From Variovorax sp. OAS795 (GTDB taxonomy: Bacteria > Pseudomonadota > Gammaproteobacteria > Burkholderiales > Burkholderiaceae_C), in the NCBI RefSeq assembly GCF_040546685.1, contig NZ_JBEPOH010000001.1, positions 4,526,001 to 4,590,000 of the forward strand: a stretch of 64,000 nucleotides of DNA. The letters run 5' to 3'. The notes beneath the pieces were generated by a model. The model did not search any database. It had not been told where the DNA came from and saw only the letters and a program-made list of their open reading frames with translations. Of the stretch, positions 14,901 to 23,137 are shown piece by piece (position 1 is the stretch's first letter; each line of letters begins with the position of its first letter). The position numbers and the translations under genes were made by a program.

Positions 14901-15752
14901 ATGGCACTTTACTTGATCGGCGATATCCAGGGCTGCGACGCCGCGCTCCAGAGGCTGCTCGCGACGATCGGTTTTTCCCCCAGCCGAGACACTGCCGTGC
15001 TGCTGGGCGACCTGGTCAACCGCGGGCCCGACTCGGCGGCCGTGCTGCGGCGCGTGCAGGGCTACGGCGCCTCCGCGCTGAGCCTGCTCGGCAACCACGA
15101 CCTGCACCTCTTGGGCGTGGCACACGGCGCGCGCAAGCCCGGCCGCAAGGACACGCTGGCGGCGCTGCTCGAGGCGCCCGACAGCGAAGCCATGCTCGAA
15201 TGGGTTCGCCAGCAGCACATGGCGCTGCACATGCAGATCGGCGGCGGCGACCTGCTCATGGTGCACGCAGGCGTGCTGCCGCAGTGGACGGTGGGCGACA
15301 CGCTGGTGCTGGCGGCCGAAGTCGAATCGGTGCTTCGCGGCCCGGCGCTGGGCGAGTTCCTGCTGGACATGTACGGCAACGAGCCGGCGCAATGGAACGA
15401 CGCGCTCGCGGGCAGCACTCGGCTGCGCGCCATCGTCAATGCGCTCACGCGCATGCGCTTCTGTTCGGCCGATGGCGTGATGGAGTTCGACGCCAAGGAC
15501 GGGGCCGCGACCGCGCCCGACGGCTTCATGCCCTGGTTCGACGTGCCCGGCCGCAAGACCGCCGGTGCCACGGTGGCCTTCGGACATTGGTCCACGCTCG
15601 GCTGGCTTTCACGGCCCGACCTGCTCTCCACCGACACCGGCTGTGTCTGGGGCGGCTGCCTGAGCGCCGTGCGCATCGGCGGCACGCTGGACGAGCGCGA
15701 GCTCATCCAGGTGAAGTGCGAGCAGGCGCAGAAGCCCGGCCAGCCAGGCTGA
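14901..15752 (+). CDS. apaH: Bis(5'-nucleosyl)-tetraphosphatase (symmetrical)
   Basis: This 283-residue phosphoesterase cleaves diadenosine tetraphosphate to two ADP, and in Gram-negatives also removes Np4-type RNA caps. The metallophosphoesterase motifs are in place: GDIQGC (7-12), GDLVNRGPDS (37-46), GNHDLHLLG (64-72), MVHAGVLPQW and FGHWS near residue 232. Length is typical of ApaH. It is divergently transcribed from the CNNM/CorC gene with 23 bases between starts, so both promoters overlap the coding region of the other gene. No rsmA/apaG neighbours are present, unlike the enterobacterial order. Confidence 0.95.
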   Translation: MALYLIGDIQGCDAALQRLLATIGFSPSRDTAVLLGDLVNRGPDSAAVLRRVQGYGASALSLLGNHDLHLLGVAHGARKPGRKDTLAALLEAPDSEAMLEWVRQQHMALHMQIGGGDLLMVHAGVLPQWTVGDTLVLAAEVESVLRGPALGEFLLDMYGNEPAQWNDALAGSTRLRAIVNALTRMRFCSADGVMEFDAKDGAATAPDGFMPWFDVPGRKTAGATVAFGHWSTLGWLSRPDLLSTDTGCVWGGCLSAVRIGGTLDERELIQVKCEQAQKPGQPG

Positions 15753-15758
15753 AGATCG

Positions 15759-16475
15759 TCAGGTGCGCGGCAAGCGGAAGCGGTCCAGCGCAATGCGCTG
15801 TGCGCCTTGCGCATCGAAGTTCCCGGGCGCCAGCCAACGTTCGAAAGCGGTGCGCAGCGCCGGCCACTCGCCGTCGGTGACCGAGAACCACGCGGTATCG
15901 CGGCTTCGGCCCTTGTAGACGATCGCCTGCCGGAAGATGCCCTCGAACTGGAAGCCCAGCCGCGTGGCCGCGCGCCTCGACGGTTCGTTGCAGCTGTCGC
16001 ATTTCCATTCGTAGCGCCGGAAGCCGAGTTCGTCGAAAGCCAGCTTCATCAGCAGGTACTGGGCTTCGGTCGACATCGGCGTCTGCTTCAGCAGCGGCGA
16101 GAAAACGACGGCGCCGACCTCGATCGTGCCGTGCGCCGGGTCGATGCGCATCAGCGCCAGCGTGCCGACGGCCCGGCCGCTCTGGAGGTCGATGACCGCG
16201 AAGTGCATCGGATCGGTGCCCTGCGCGGCGCGTTCGACGTAGGCGCGGGTGCTGGCCAGGTCGGCGGGCCGTTCGAAGAACAGGTACGTCCAGTCGCGAG
16301 CGTCGGGTGCCAGCGCATAGGCGGCGTGAAGGTCGTCGGCGTGCCTGGCGGCATCAAGCGGTTCGAGCACGCAGTAGCGCCCCACGATGGGGCGGCGCGG
16401 CGGCTGGGAACGGGGCGTCCATCCGGGCACCAGGGGACCGATGGATTGGCCGTATTCGTTGTGGCGAGCTGACAT
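15759..16475 (-). CDS. GNAT-family N-acetyltransferase (RimJ/RimL-like)
   Basis: At 238 residues it is a long GNAT of the acetyltransf_3 group: PIVGRYCVLEPLDAARHADDLHAAY begins the domain, followed by GTLALMRIDPAHGTIEVGAVVFS and, near residue 180, the helix with the paired NEPSRRAATRLGFQFEG motif. The substrate may be a protein N-terminus, or an amino-acid or drug amine; nothing in the context decides. The ATG at 16475 is supported by the conserved SARHNEYGQSIGPLVPGW opening. It converges on apaH with only six bases between stop codons. It is divergent from the MocR gene, so the two may share control. Confidence 0.85.
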   Translation of the reverse strand: MSARHNEYGQSIGPLVPGWTPRSQPPRRPIVGRYCVLEPLDAARHADDLHAAYALAPDARDWTYLFFERPADLASTRAYVERAAQGTDPMHFAVIDLQSGRAVGTLALMRIDPAHGTIEVGAVVFSPLLKQTPMSTEAQYLLMKLAFDELGFRRYEWKCDSCNEPSRRAATRLGFQFEGIFRQAIVYKGRSRDTAWFSVTDGEWPALRTAFERWLAPGNFDAQGAQRIALDRFRLPRT

Positions 16476-16512
16476 GGGAAGGCTTTCGGAAGCAAGGGAG
16501 CGGCGGTGCCGG

Positions 16513-16585
16513 GGAACGCTAAAGTACGTTCCTCGTGGCGCTACAGGAAGTGCCACGCCATAGCCAATTCATGGTGCCACGTTCC
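16513..16585 (+). promoter_or_regulatory. Repeat-rich operator region of the MocR gene
   Basis: GGAACG (16513-16518) pairs with CGTTCC (16527-16532), and CGTGGC (16534-16539) with GCCACG (16552-16557). GCCACG recurs at 16576-16581, overlapping a second ACGTTCC at 16579-16585. MocR/PdxR proteins bind direct and inverted repeats of this kind near their own promoter, so this may be the autoregulatory operator and may also affect the divergent GNAT gene. Confidence 0.5.
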
Positions 16586-16590
16586 AACGC

Positions 16591-18072
16591 ATGAGCAAGC
16601 TGCCCCACCTCGACGCCGCCGCACTGTTCGAATCCCCGCTGGCCCGGCATCGCGAGGCCGGCCCGATGCAGCGCCAGCTGCACGAGCGCCTGAAGCGGGC
16701 CATTCTCGACGGCAGCCTGGCGCCGGGCTGCCGGCTGCCCGGCTCGCGCGCACTGGCGGAAGCGCTCGCGATCTCGCGCAACACCGTCACCGCCACCTAC
16801 GAGCACCTGGCCGCCGAGGGCTACGTGCGGCCGGACCGCCAGGGCACGCGCGTCATCGAATTGACATCGCCGGCATTGCCGGAGCACATCGGCAAATCCA
16901 CCGGCGCGCCGGCCACCGCGCGTCGCCTGGCCGGCATCAAGCCGGGCACGCCCTTCCCGATACCGGACGCGGCCCTGCGCCCCGGCGTGCCCGCGCTGTC
17001 GCACTTTCCGTCCGCGGCCTGGCGCGGTGCGCTGGACCGGGCCATGCGTGCCGCGGGCCCGGCCACGCTCGGCTACGGAGATCCGCTGGGCGAACCGCCG
17101 CTGCGCGCGGCCATTGCACGGCACCTGGCGCTTGCGCGCGGCGTCCGATGCGACCCCTCGCAGGTGGTGATTGCCGAGGGCGCGCAGGAGGCCATTTCGC
17201 TGTGCGTGCGGCTGCTCGCGAATCCCGGCGACACGGGTTGGGTCGAAGACCCGGGCTATCGCGGAGCGAAGGCGGCCATGCATGCCGGCGACATGCGCAT
17301 CGTGCCCATGCGGGTCGACGCCGAAGGCCTGTGCGCCAGTGCGGCCGACTGGCGGAAGCACCCGCCCCGCCTGGTCTACACCACGCCTTCGCACCAGTAC
17401 CCCGCTGGCGCGGTGCTGAGCATCGCGCGCCGCCTGGCGCTGATCGCAGAGGCCCGGCGGCACGGCGCATGGATCATCGAGGACGACTACGACAGCGAAT
17501 TCCGCCACACCGGCGAACCCATCGGCGCCATGCAGGGGCTGGTGGACGACGCACCGGTGCTCTACATCGGCACCTTCAGCAAGACGATGTTCCCGTCGCT
17601 GCGGCTCGGCTTCCTGGTGCTGCCGCGGCAGCTCATGGCGGTGGTGCAGGCGGCGCTCGGGGAAATGCTGCGCGGCGGCCACCGCCACGAGCAGCTGGCC
17701 ATGGCCGGCTTCATCGAGAGCGGGCAGTTCAGCCGCCACCTGGGCCGCATGCGGCGGCTCTACCGCGAGCGGCAGCAGGCCTTGCGGCTGGCGCTGGCCC
17801 GGCACCTCGAGGTGCCGCACGAGATCGACGGCGGCCACTGCGGGCTGCACCTCACGGTGCGGCTGCCGCCGCGCTTCGACGACCGGCGGATCGCCGAAGA
17901 GGCACTGCGCCATCGACTCGCGCCCGTGCCGCTGTCGAGCTTCGCGATGGAGCCGACGGCGGCGGACAACGGCCTGGTGCTGGGCTACGGCAACACCTCG
18001 GCGGAACGCTTCGAGCCGCTGGTCAAGCGGCTGTCGCAGCTGGTGCGGGCCGCGGGGCGCGGCCGTGCATGA
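16591..18072 (+). CDS. MocR/PdxR-family regulator (GntR HTH plus aminotransferase-like domain)
   Basis: The 493-residue protein has an N-terminal GntR winged helix (LKRAILDGSLAPGCRLPGSRALAEALAISRNTV near 33-66) and a fold-type-I aminotransferase-like effector domain. PLP-binding elements are visible: EDDYDSEFRH (near residue 295) and FSKTMFPSLRLGF with the PLP-lysine (near residue 330), followed by the RLG arginine. MocR proteins usually sense PLP or an amino-acid adduct and control pdx or amino-acid genes. The start is supported by the MSKLPHLDAAALFES opening; the SD site is weak. No pdx gene is adjacent; the divergent GNAT gene is the nearest candidate target. Confidence 0.9.
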   Translation: MSKLPHLDAAALFESPLARHREAGPMQRQLHERLKRAILDGSLAPGCRLPGSRALAEALAISRNTVTATYEHLAAEGYVRPDRQGTRVIELTSPALPEHIGKSTGAPATARRLAGIKPGTPFPIPDAALRPGVPALSHFPSAAWRGALDRAMRAAGPATLGYGDPLGEPPLRAAIARHLALARGVRCDPSQVVIAEGAQEAISLCVRLLANPGDTGWVEDPGYRGAKAAMHAGDMRIVPMRVDAEGLCASAADWRKHPPRLVYTTPSHQYPAGAVLSIARRLALIAEARRHGAWIIEDDYDSEFRHTGEPIGAMQGLVDDAPVLYIGTFSKTMFPSLRLGFLVLPRQLMAVVQAALGEMLRGGHRHEQLAMAGFIESGQFSRHLGRMRRLYRERQQALRLALARHLEVPHEIDGGHCGLHLTVRLPPRFDDRRIAEEALRHRLAPVPLSSFAMEPTAADNGLVLGYGNTSAERFEPLVKRLSQLVRAAGRGRA

Positions 18073-19053
18073 TCAACCCTGCGCCGCGACGCCGAAGCCC
18101 GAGTCGAAGGTGCCCTTCACATCGAGCGGCTGCCTGATGAGACCGACCTGGCGGTAGAAGTCGGCCGTGCCCTGCTGGTCGGCGACGACCTGTGCATCGA
18201 TGGGCACCCACTTCTGCTGCCGGCGCTCGAACTGGAGCTTCGCCGCTTCGGGCGGGATGCCGATGATGCGCGCCAGCGCGGCCGAGTAGGCGTCGACATT
18301 GCGGTACGACCAGAGCTGCGCCTTCACCACGCGCTGCAAGAAATCCTGCAGCACCGGCCGCTTGGCGGCAATGGCCGCATCGGTGGCCGCGAGGTAGCTG
18401 AGCCCGGGCAGCAGCCCGCGCCCGCTGACGAGCACGCGCGCGTGATGGCTCACCTCGGCCAGCGCGGTGTAGGGCTCCCAGGTGGCCCACGCATCGACCG
18501 AGCCTTGCGTGAGCGCGAGCTTGGCGTCGGCCGGCGCAAGGAAGCGGATGTTCACCTCCTCCGGCTTCAGGCCGGCCGCGGTGATGGCCTTGAGCGTGAC
18601 GTAGTGGCCGATGGAGCCGCGGTTGGTCGCGATGCTCTTGCCCTTGAGGTCGGCGGCGGTCTTGAGCGGCGAGTCGGGCCGCACCAGCACCGCCGTGCCG
18701 TAGGAATCCGAGCGGTTCGCACCGATGGCCTTGACCCGTGTGCCCGCGGCGAGCGCGAAGATGAGCGGCGCATCGCCGATGGGCCCGGAGTCGACCGCGG
18801 CCGCGTTGAGCGCCTCGGCCAGCGGCGCGGCCGCGGGAAACTCCGACCACTGGATGTCGTAGCCGAGGCCTTCGAGGCCGTTGGCCGCTTCGAGCAACGC
18901 GCGCAGTCCGCCCTTCTGGTCGCCGGCCTTGAGCACCGGGCGGCCCTGCGCGCGGGCCTGCAATGAGAAAGCCGGCAAGGCCAGCGCCGTGGCGGCGGCA
19001 AGGCCCTGCGCGAGAAGTTGCCTGCGTGGCCGGCTGGGTTGCAATGGGTTCAT
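18073..19053 (-). CDS. ABC-transporter receptor, sulfonate/taurine type (SBP1)
   Basis: The 326-residue protein has a twin-arginine-like leader (RPRRQLLAQGLAAATA, cleaved after ARAQ near residue 36) and a SsuA-like fold: VLKAGDQKGGLRALLEAANG, the conserved SGPIGDAPLIFALAAG, VLVRPDSPLKTAADLKGKSIATNRGS, and NIRFLAPADAKLAL. The ATG at 19053 has no strong SD. It is the last gene of the minus-strand organosulfur arm, after the cytochrome c gene. It is clearly paralogous to SBP4 at 27520 (both contain GDQ-GGLRAL and AAPL-EA). It converges on the MocR gene with no gap. Confidence 0.85.
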   Translation of the reverse strand: MNPLQPSRPRRQLLAQGLAAATALALPAFSLQARAQGRPVLKAGDQKGGLRALLEAANGLEGLGYDIQWSEFPAAAPLAEALNAAAVDSGPIGDAPLIFALAAGTRVKAIGANRSDSYGTAVLVRPDSPLKTAADLKGKSIATNRGSIGHYVTLKAITAAGLKPEEVNIRFLAPADAKLALTQGSVDAWATWEPYTALAEVSHHARVLVSGRGLLPGLSYLAATDAAIAAKRPVLQDFLQRVVKAQLWSYRNVDAYSAALARIIGIPPEAAKLQFERRQQKWVPIDAQVVADQQGTADFYRQVGLIRQPLDVKGTFDSGFGVAAQG

Positions 19054-19090
19054 GGGTTCTCCGTGTGCGGTCGAGAAAAGAAAAAAGAAA

Positions 19091-19237
19091 TCAGTGGATG
19101 AAGCCGCCCTTGACGAAGCGCACCGGCTGCGCATCCATGCGCGCGATCAGTGCGCCCAGGCCGTCGGGCGGTTGCGCGCCGCGCTGCGCCGCTGCGGCGG
19201 GCGCTCCTTCGCTGCGGCACAGCAGGTCGTCGTCGGA
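19091..19237 (-). pseudogene. Coding-like tail downstream of the cytochrome stop (49 codons)
   Basis: After TAG 19240-19238 of the cytochrome gene the same frame stays open for 48 codons to TGA 19093-19091. It reads SDDDLLCRSEGAPAAAAQRG and ends PVRFVKGGFIH. Third codon positions are almost all G or C, as in real genes here, and the end fits the normal spacing to the next gene (SBP1 starts at 19053). A TGG-to-TAG change, readthrough or a sequencing error would explain it. No good independent start is present except the ATG of its last 16 codons. Confidence 0.45.
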
Positions 19238-20251
19238 CTAGGCCCCGCTGCCCGGTTGGCTGCGCGCGCGCAGCCAGCCGTCGCGGTCGGCAATCAGCTG
19301 CGTACCGGCCAGTTCGTCTGGGCCGGCGATCAGCGCCAGCGCCTGCCATGCAGCGGGCGCATCGGCCACGCAATCGCCATCGGCTCCGCCGCCGGCCGAA
19401 GGCAGCAGCCGCACGGTGACAAGCCGCGGGTCTTCTGCGGTTGCTTCGGTGCCGGCCACGATGCGCACGCGCTGTCCGCGCCAGCTCGCGAGCGTGCGCA
19501 CAGGCTGCGAACCGCAGCGCACCGCCATGTCCGGCAGGCCGATGGGCTGCGGCCAGTTGCCGAGCGCGCGCAGGCTCTGGCCCGCGCCGAGCGCCTTCAT
19601 GTAGTCGATCAGTGCCCAGGCGTCGGCCTCGTCGAGCACCGCGCCGAAGCCGGGCATCGCCGCCCCGCCAGCCTGCCGCGCACCGGGCGTGCCGTGAAGA
19701 ATGCGCCAGAGCAGGTCGCCGTCGGCGCGCCGCCAGAGCAAGGGACCGCCGAGGTTCGGCGGCCACACCGCCAGCGATGCCGCGCGCGGTCCTTCACCCT
19801 TGCCGTCGGCGCCGTGGCAGGCCGTGCAGTTCTGCGCATAGAGCGTGCGGCCCCTGGCAATCGAAGCGGCCGTGAAGCCGGTCGGCGACGACTGGAAGCT
19901 GGTGGGCGTGGCCGGCACCAGCACCACGCGTGCGTCCGGCCAGGGCGCGGCGATCAGCAGCATCGGCACCAGCGCGAGAAAGTAGAGGCGCGCACGCCGC
20001 CAGGCCAGCGCCAAAAGCAGCGCCAGCACCGCCACGGCGACGAACCCCAGCGTCCACGCAAGGTTTCGCGCCTGTCCCAGGTCGATCAGCAGGTTCTCGC
20101 CCGACAGCCGGTGCGGCCACGGCCATGCCGGCTGGCCATGCACCTGCGCTGCGAGCCCGAGCGCATCGAGCGCGCGCAAGAGCTGCAGCTGCGCGCCCTG
20201 GAGCAGGCCGATCAGCAGGTTGAGCCAATCGGCCCCGGGTGCGCCGTTCAT
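19238..20251 (-). CDS. Membrane-anchored c-type cytochrome with C-terminal extension
   Basis: The 337-residue protein has two hydrophobic helices near residues 64-102 (VAVAVLALLLALAW, then FLALVPMLLIAAPW), a flexible region, and a periplasmic cytochrome c domain with the heme motif CTACH (142-146) and a candidate axial Met in AAMPGFG. The remaining 120 residues are not a recognised domain. The start ATG is one base after the ATPase stop, showing co-transcription with the transporter. It could accept electrons from sulfite or thiosulfate oxidation linked to the locus, but no dehydrogenase is adjacent. The ORF may be prematurely cut (see 19091-19237). Confidence 0.75.
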   Translation of the reverse strand: MNGAPGADWLNLLIGLLQGAQLQLLRALDALGLAAQVHGQPAWPWPHRLSGENLLIDLGQARNLAWTLGFVAVAVLALLLALAWRRARLYFLALVPMLLIAAPWPDARVVLVPATPTSFQSSPTGFTAASIARGRTLYAQNCTACHGADGKGEGPRAASLAVWPPNLGGPLLWRRADGDLLWRILHGTPGARQAGGAAMPGFGAVLDEADAWALIDYMKALGAGQSLRALGNWPQPIGLPDMAVRCGSQPVRTLASWRGQRVRIVAGTEATAEDPRLVTVRLLPSAGGGADGDCVADAPAAWQALALIAGPDELAGTQLIADRDGWLRARSQPGSGA

Positions 20252-20252
20252 G

Positions 20253-21041
20253 TCACCACGTTGCGTCGAGCCCCAGGTGCCGCAGCGCTTCGTGCCGAAG
20301 CTCGGCCAGGCGCGCATGGCCGCGATGGCGCGGGTACGGCAGGTCGACCACGATCTCCGCCGCGATGCGCGCCGGCCGGTCGCTCAGCACGATCACGCGG
20401 TTGGCGAGGAACAGCGCCTCTTCCACGTCGTGCGTGACCAGGAGCGCCGAGAAGCCCGCGCGCTGCCACAGGTTGACGAGCTCGCTCTGCATCGCGATGC
20501 GCGTGAGCGAGTCGAGCTTGCCGAGCGGCTCGTCGAGCACCAGCAGCTGCGGATCGTTGACCAGCGCGCGCGCCAGTGCCACGCGCTGCGCCATGCCGCC
20601 CGAGAGCTGGTGTGGAAAGGCCTTGGCAAAGTCGGTGAGGCCGACGAGCCTGAGCGCCTCGTCGACACGCCCGCGCTGCGCCTTGAGCACGCCGCGCGCC
20701 TGCAGGCCGAGCGCCACGTTGTCCCATACGCTGCGCCAGGGGTAGAGCGTCGGGTCCTGGAACACCACGATGCGCGACGGATCGGGCTTCGTGATCGGCG
20801 CACCGTCCTGCGCGATGCGCCCGGCCGTGGCGGGTTCGAGCCCGGCCACCAGGCGCAGCAGCGTCGACTTTCCGCAGCCGCTGGGCCCCAGCAGCGCGAC
20901 GAACTCGCCCGGCTTCACCGTGAGGTCGATGTCGTCGAGCACCTGCAGCGGCCCCGCCGGCACGTCGAACCAGTGGCTCACGCCGCGGATGTCGATGCGG
21001 GCGCCGGCCGGGCGCACGCCTGCTTCGGCAACGGCTACCAC
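20253..21041 (-). CDS. ABC-transporter ATP-binding protein, sulfonate/taurine type
   Basis: This 262-residue ATPase matches the SsuB/TauB/NrtD group: Walker A GPSGCGKST (52-60), Q-loop VVFQDPTLYPW (92-102), signature LSGGMAQR (146-153), LLVLDEPLGKLD (166-177) and H-loop LLVTHDVEEALF. The GTG at 21041 overlaps the permease stop by seven bases and is the best start; a downstream GTG is possible but would lose the conserved IDIRGVSHWF strand. It is the only ATPase gene in the sulfur locus, so the four substrate receptors nearby presumably share it. It is co-transcribed with the permease and cytochrome genes. Confidence 0.9.
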   Translation of the reverse strand: MVAVAEAGVRPAGARIDIRGVSHWFDVPAGPLQVLDDIDLTVKPGEFVALLGPSGCGKSTLLRLVAGLEPATAGRIAQDGAPITKPDPSRIVVFQDPTLYPWRSVWDNVALGLQARGVLKAQRGRVDEALRLVGLTDFAKAFPHQLSGGMAQRVALARALVNDPQLLVLDEPLGKLDSLTRIAMQSELVNLWQRAGFSALLVTHDVEEALFLANRVIVLSDRPARIAAEIVVDLPYPRHRGHARLAELRHEALRHLGLDATW

Positions 21042-22117
21042 TTCACGGTCCCCTTCTGCCACGACAGCACGCGGTCGCGCACCTTGAAGAGCAGCGTGAT
21101 CAGGCCCGAGCACAACACGGCCATGACGATGAGCGCGGCATACATGTTCGAGTACGAGGCCCAGCCCTGCGCCCACGACAGGTAGAAGCCGAGGCCGGCC
21201 TTCACGCCCATCATCTCGGCCGTGACCAGCACCGAGAACGCTGCGCCCAGCCCCATGAAGAGCCCCACGAACACCTGCGGCAAGGCCGCCGGAATGGCCA
21301 CGCGCAAGACCAGGAAGCGCTCGCTCGCACCCATGGTGCGCGCCACGTCGTAGTAGTTGCGGTTGACGCCCGCGACACCCGACCAGGTGAGCACCGCAAC
21401 CGGGAAGCCGGTGGCCAGCGCGATCAGGAACACCGCGGCCGCATAGCTCGATGGAAAGAAGAAGAACGCCAGCGGCAGCAGCGCCGAGGCCGGCACGGGC
21501 CCGAGAAATCGCAGCACCGGGTGCACCCAGTAGCCCGCGATGCGCGACCAGCCGATGGTCACGCCCGTGAGGAAGCCCGCGAGCGCACCCAGCACGAAGC
21601 CGTGCCCGAGCAGGCGCGCCGAGTGCAGCAGGCTCTCGCCCAGGCGGCGCCAGTCGTCGATGTAGGTTTCGACGAGGCTCTGCGGCGGTGCGAAGAACGG
21701 CGTGGGAAGCAGCGCGAGCTTGGCCGTTGCGATCTCCCAGACGGCGAACAGCACGGGCAGTGCGACGAGCCAGGGACCGGCCGGCCGCAATGCGCGTTCG
21801 ATGCGGCCGGCGCGCGGGCCGAGCAACGCGACGGCCAGCAGCAGTGCACCGCCCACGAGGGCGGCGATGCCGAACTCGTCGGTGTAGGCCCAGTCGCTGA
21901 AGCCCACGGCATGGTTCGGCCAGTAGAGGGTGACGAGGCCGAGGGCGAACCATGTGGCGGCGGCGACGAAGCCGATGTGCCATAGGGGCAGCGCTGCCTG
22001 GCTACGGCGCGATGCCGAAGCAGGAGCGGTCGTGCGTTCGGGCGCCGTGGCTCCTTGCCTCGCCCTCTCCCGGAAAGGGTGGGCATCGAAGCCCAATGCG
22101 GGATCGGGGGTGCTCAT
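21035..22117 (-). CDS. ABC-transporter permease, sulfonate/taurine type
   Basis: The 360-residue protein has an unusually long, proline-rich cytoplasmic N-terminus of about 45 residues, then eight or so TM segments. The BPD_transp_1 core carries the EAA loop (YDVARTMGASERFLVLRVAIPAALPQVFVGLFMGL near 265-300) that docks the ATPase. The first two helices (residues 47-100) are extra relative to SsuC, and may be an accessory membrane unit. The start overlaps the receptor gene stop by four bases (ATGA), and its own stop overlaps the ATPase start by seven. Confidence 0.88.
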   Translation of the reverse strand: MSTPDPALGFDAHPFRERARQGATAPERTTAPASASRRSQAALPLWHIGFVAAATWFALGLVTLYWPNHAVGFSDWAYTDEFGIAALVGGALLLAVALLGPRAGRIERALRPAGPWLVALPVLFAVWEIATAKLALLPTPFFAPPQSLVETYIDDWRRLGESLLHSARLLGHGFVLGALAGFLTGVTIGWSRIAGYWVHPVLRFLGPVPASALLPLAFFFFPSSYAAAVFLIALATGFPVAVLTWSGVAGVNRNYYDVARTMGASERFLVLRVAIPAALPQVFVGLFMGLGAAFSVLVTAEMMGVKAGLGFYLSWAQGWASYSNMYAALIVMAVLCSGLITLLFKVRDRVLSWQKGTVKW

Positions 22118-23115
22118 GCGAGGGGATCGAAAGAGACGTGCTCGGCGAAGCGCACCGGGTCGGTGGTCTTCTTGAGTACGCCGACACCGCGGAAATCACG
22201 CGCATAGAACTCCACCTCGTCGCGCAGCTTCCTGCCCAGCGGATGGTGGTTGTGCGTGAGCGTGCCGAGCAGCGCCCGCAGGTCCTCGATCGGCACCTTG
22301 GGCGAATACCTGGCGAAGAGCCTGGCCGATTCGTTGGGGTTCTCCGCCACGTAGTCGGAGGCCTGCGCAATCGCGCGCACCAACGCCGCCACCGCCGGCT
22401 TGTCCTTGCGCACCAGTTCGCCGCGCGCGCCGACGATGCAGCAGACCTTGTCCTTGTATTCGCCCGAGAGGTTGCTCGCGATCTCCACGAACGCGCCCTT
22501 GTTGCGCTTCTCGATCAGGTAGACGTTCGGATCGCCATCGGCAATGGCGTGGATCTCGCCCTTCTGCACGGCGATGTCGAGCAGGTCGGCCGGGTATTGG
22601 CGCCAGGTCACGTCCCGCTCGGCATCGATGCCGTTCTTGGCGAGCAGGATCGAGAAGAAGTTCTTGCCCGGGCTCGCGATGTCCGACACGCCGATGATCT
22701 TGCCCTTGAGGCTCGCGAGACTGGTGGCGCCCGCGGCCTTGGCGCCCACCAGCCGCACGCAGCCGCCGTGCGAGCTGCCGACGATCTTCACGTCGAAGCC
22801 CGACTCCAGCGGCTTCAGCCAGCGATGGATCATGCCCACCGCCGCATCGGCCTTGGCCGTGGCCAGCGACTCCAGCAGCTGGTCGGTGGAGCCGGTGTAG
22901 TTGATCAGGTCCACCTGCAGGCCGTTGCGCTCGAAGTAGCCGCGCTCCTGCGCAACGACCACGGGCGACAGGCAGAACGCCGCGGCGTTCCATGCGAAGG
23001 TGAGCTTGCGGGCCTGCTGCGAGAACGCCTGCGAGGCGATCAGGCCGCCCGAGGCGACCACCGCGGCAGCGCCGCCCGCGCGCAGCACGCCGCGGCGTGA
23101 AAGAGAGACTGTCAT
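22114..23115 (-). CDS. ABC-transporter receptor, NMT1/SsuA type (SBP2)
   Basis: The 333-residue protein has a twin-arginine leader (SRRGVLRAGGAAAVVASGG) and then a NMT1/THI5-like fold: LTFAWNAAAFCLSPVVVAQERGYFERNGLQVDLINYTG, GMIHRWLKPLESGFDVKIVGSSHGGCVRLVG and VSDIASPGKNFFSILLAKNGID. The arrangement differs from SBP1 and SBP4 and so suggests a different ligand. It overlaps the permease start by four bases, giving the strongest link to that permease. It follows the class II aldolase gene by about 20 bases. The ATG at 23115 starts MTVSLSRRGVLR. Confidence 0.88.
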   Translation of the reverse strand: MTVSLSRRGVLRAGGAAAVVASGGLIASQAFSQQARKLTFAWNAAAFCLSPVVVAQERGYFERNGLQVDLINYTGSTDQLLESLATAKADAAVGMIHRWLKPLESGFDVKIVGSSHGGCVRLVGAKAAGATSLASLKGKIIGVSDIASPGKNFFSILLAKNGIDAERDVTWRQYPADLLDIAVQKGEIHAIADGDPNVYLIEKRNKGAFVEIASNLSGEYKDKVCCIVGARGELVRKDKPAVAALVRAIAQASDYVAENPNESARLFARYSPKVPIEDLRALLGTLTHNHHPLGRKLRDEVEFYARDFRGVGVLKKTTDPVRFAEHVSFDPLA

Positions 23116-23137
23116 CGGGAACTCCGGTAGTTTTTCT

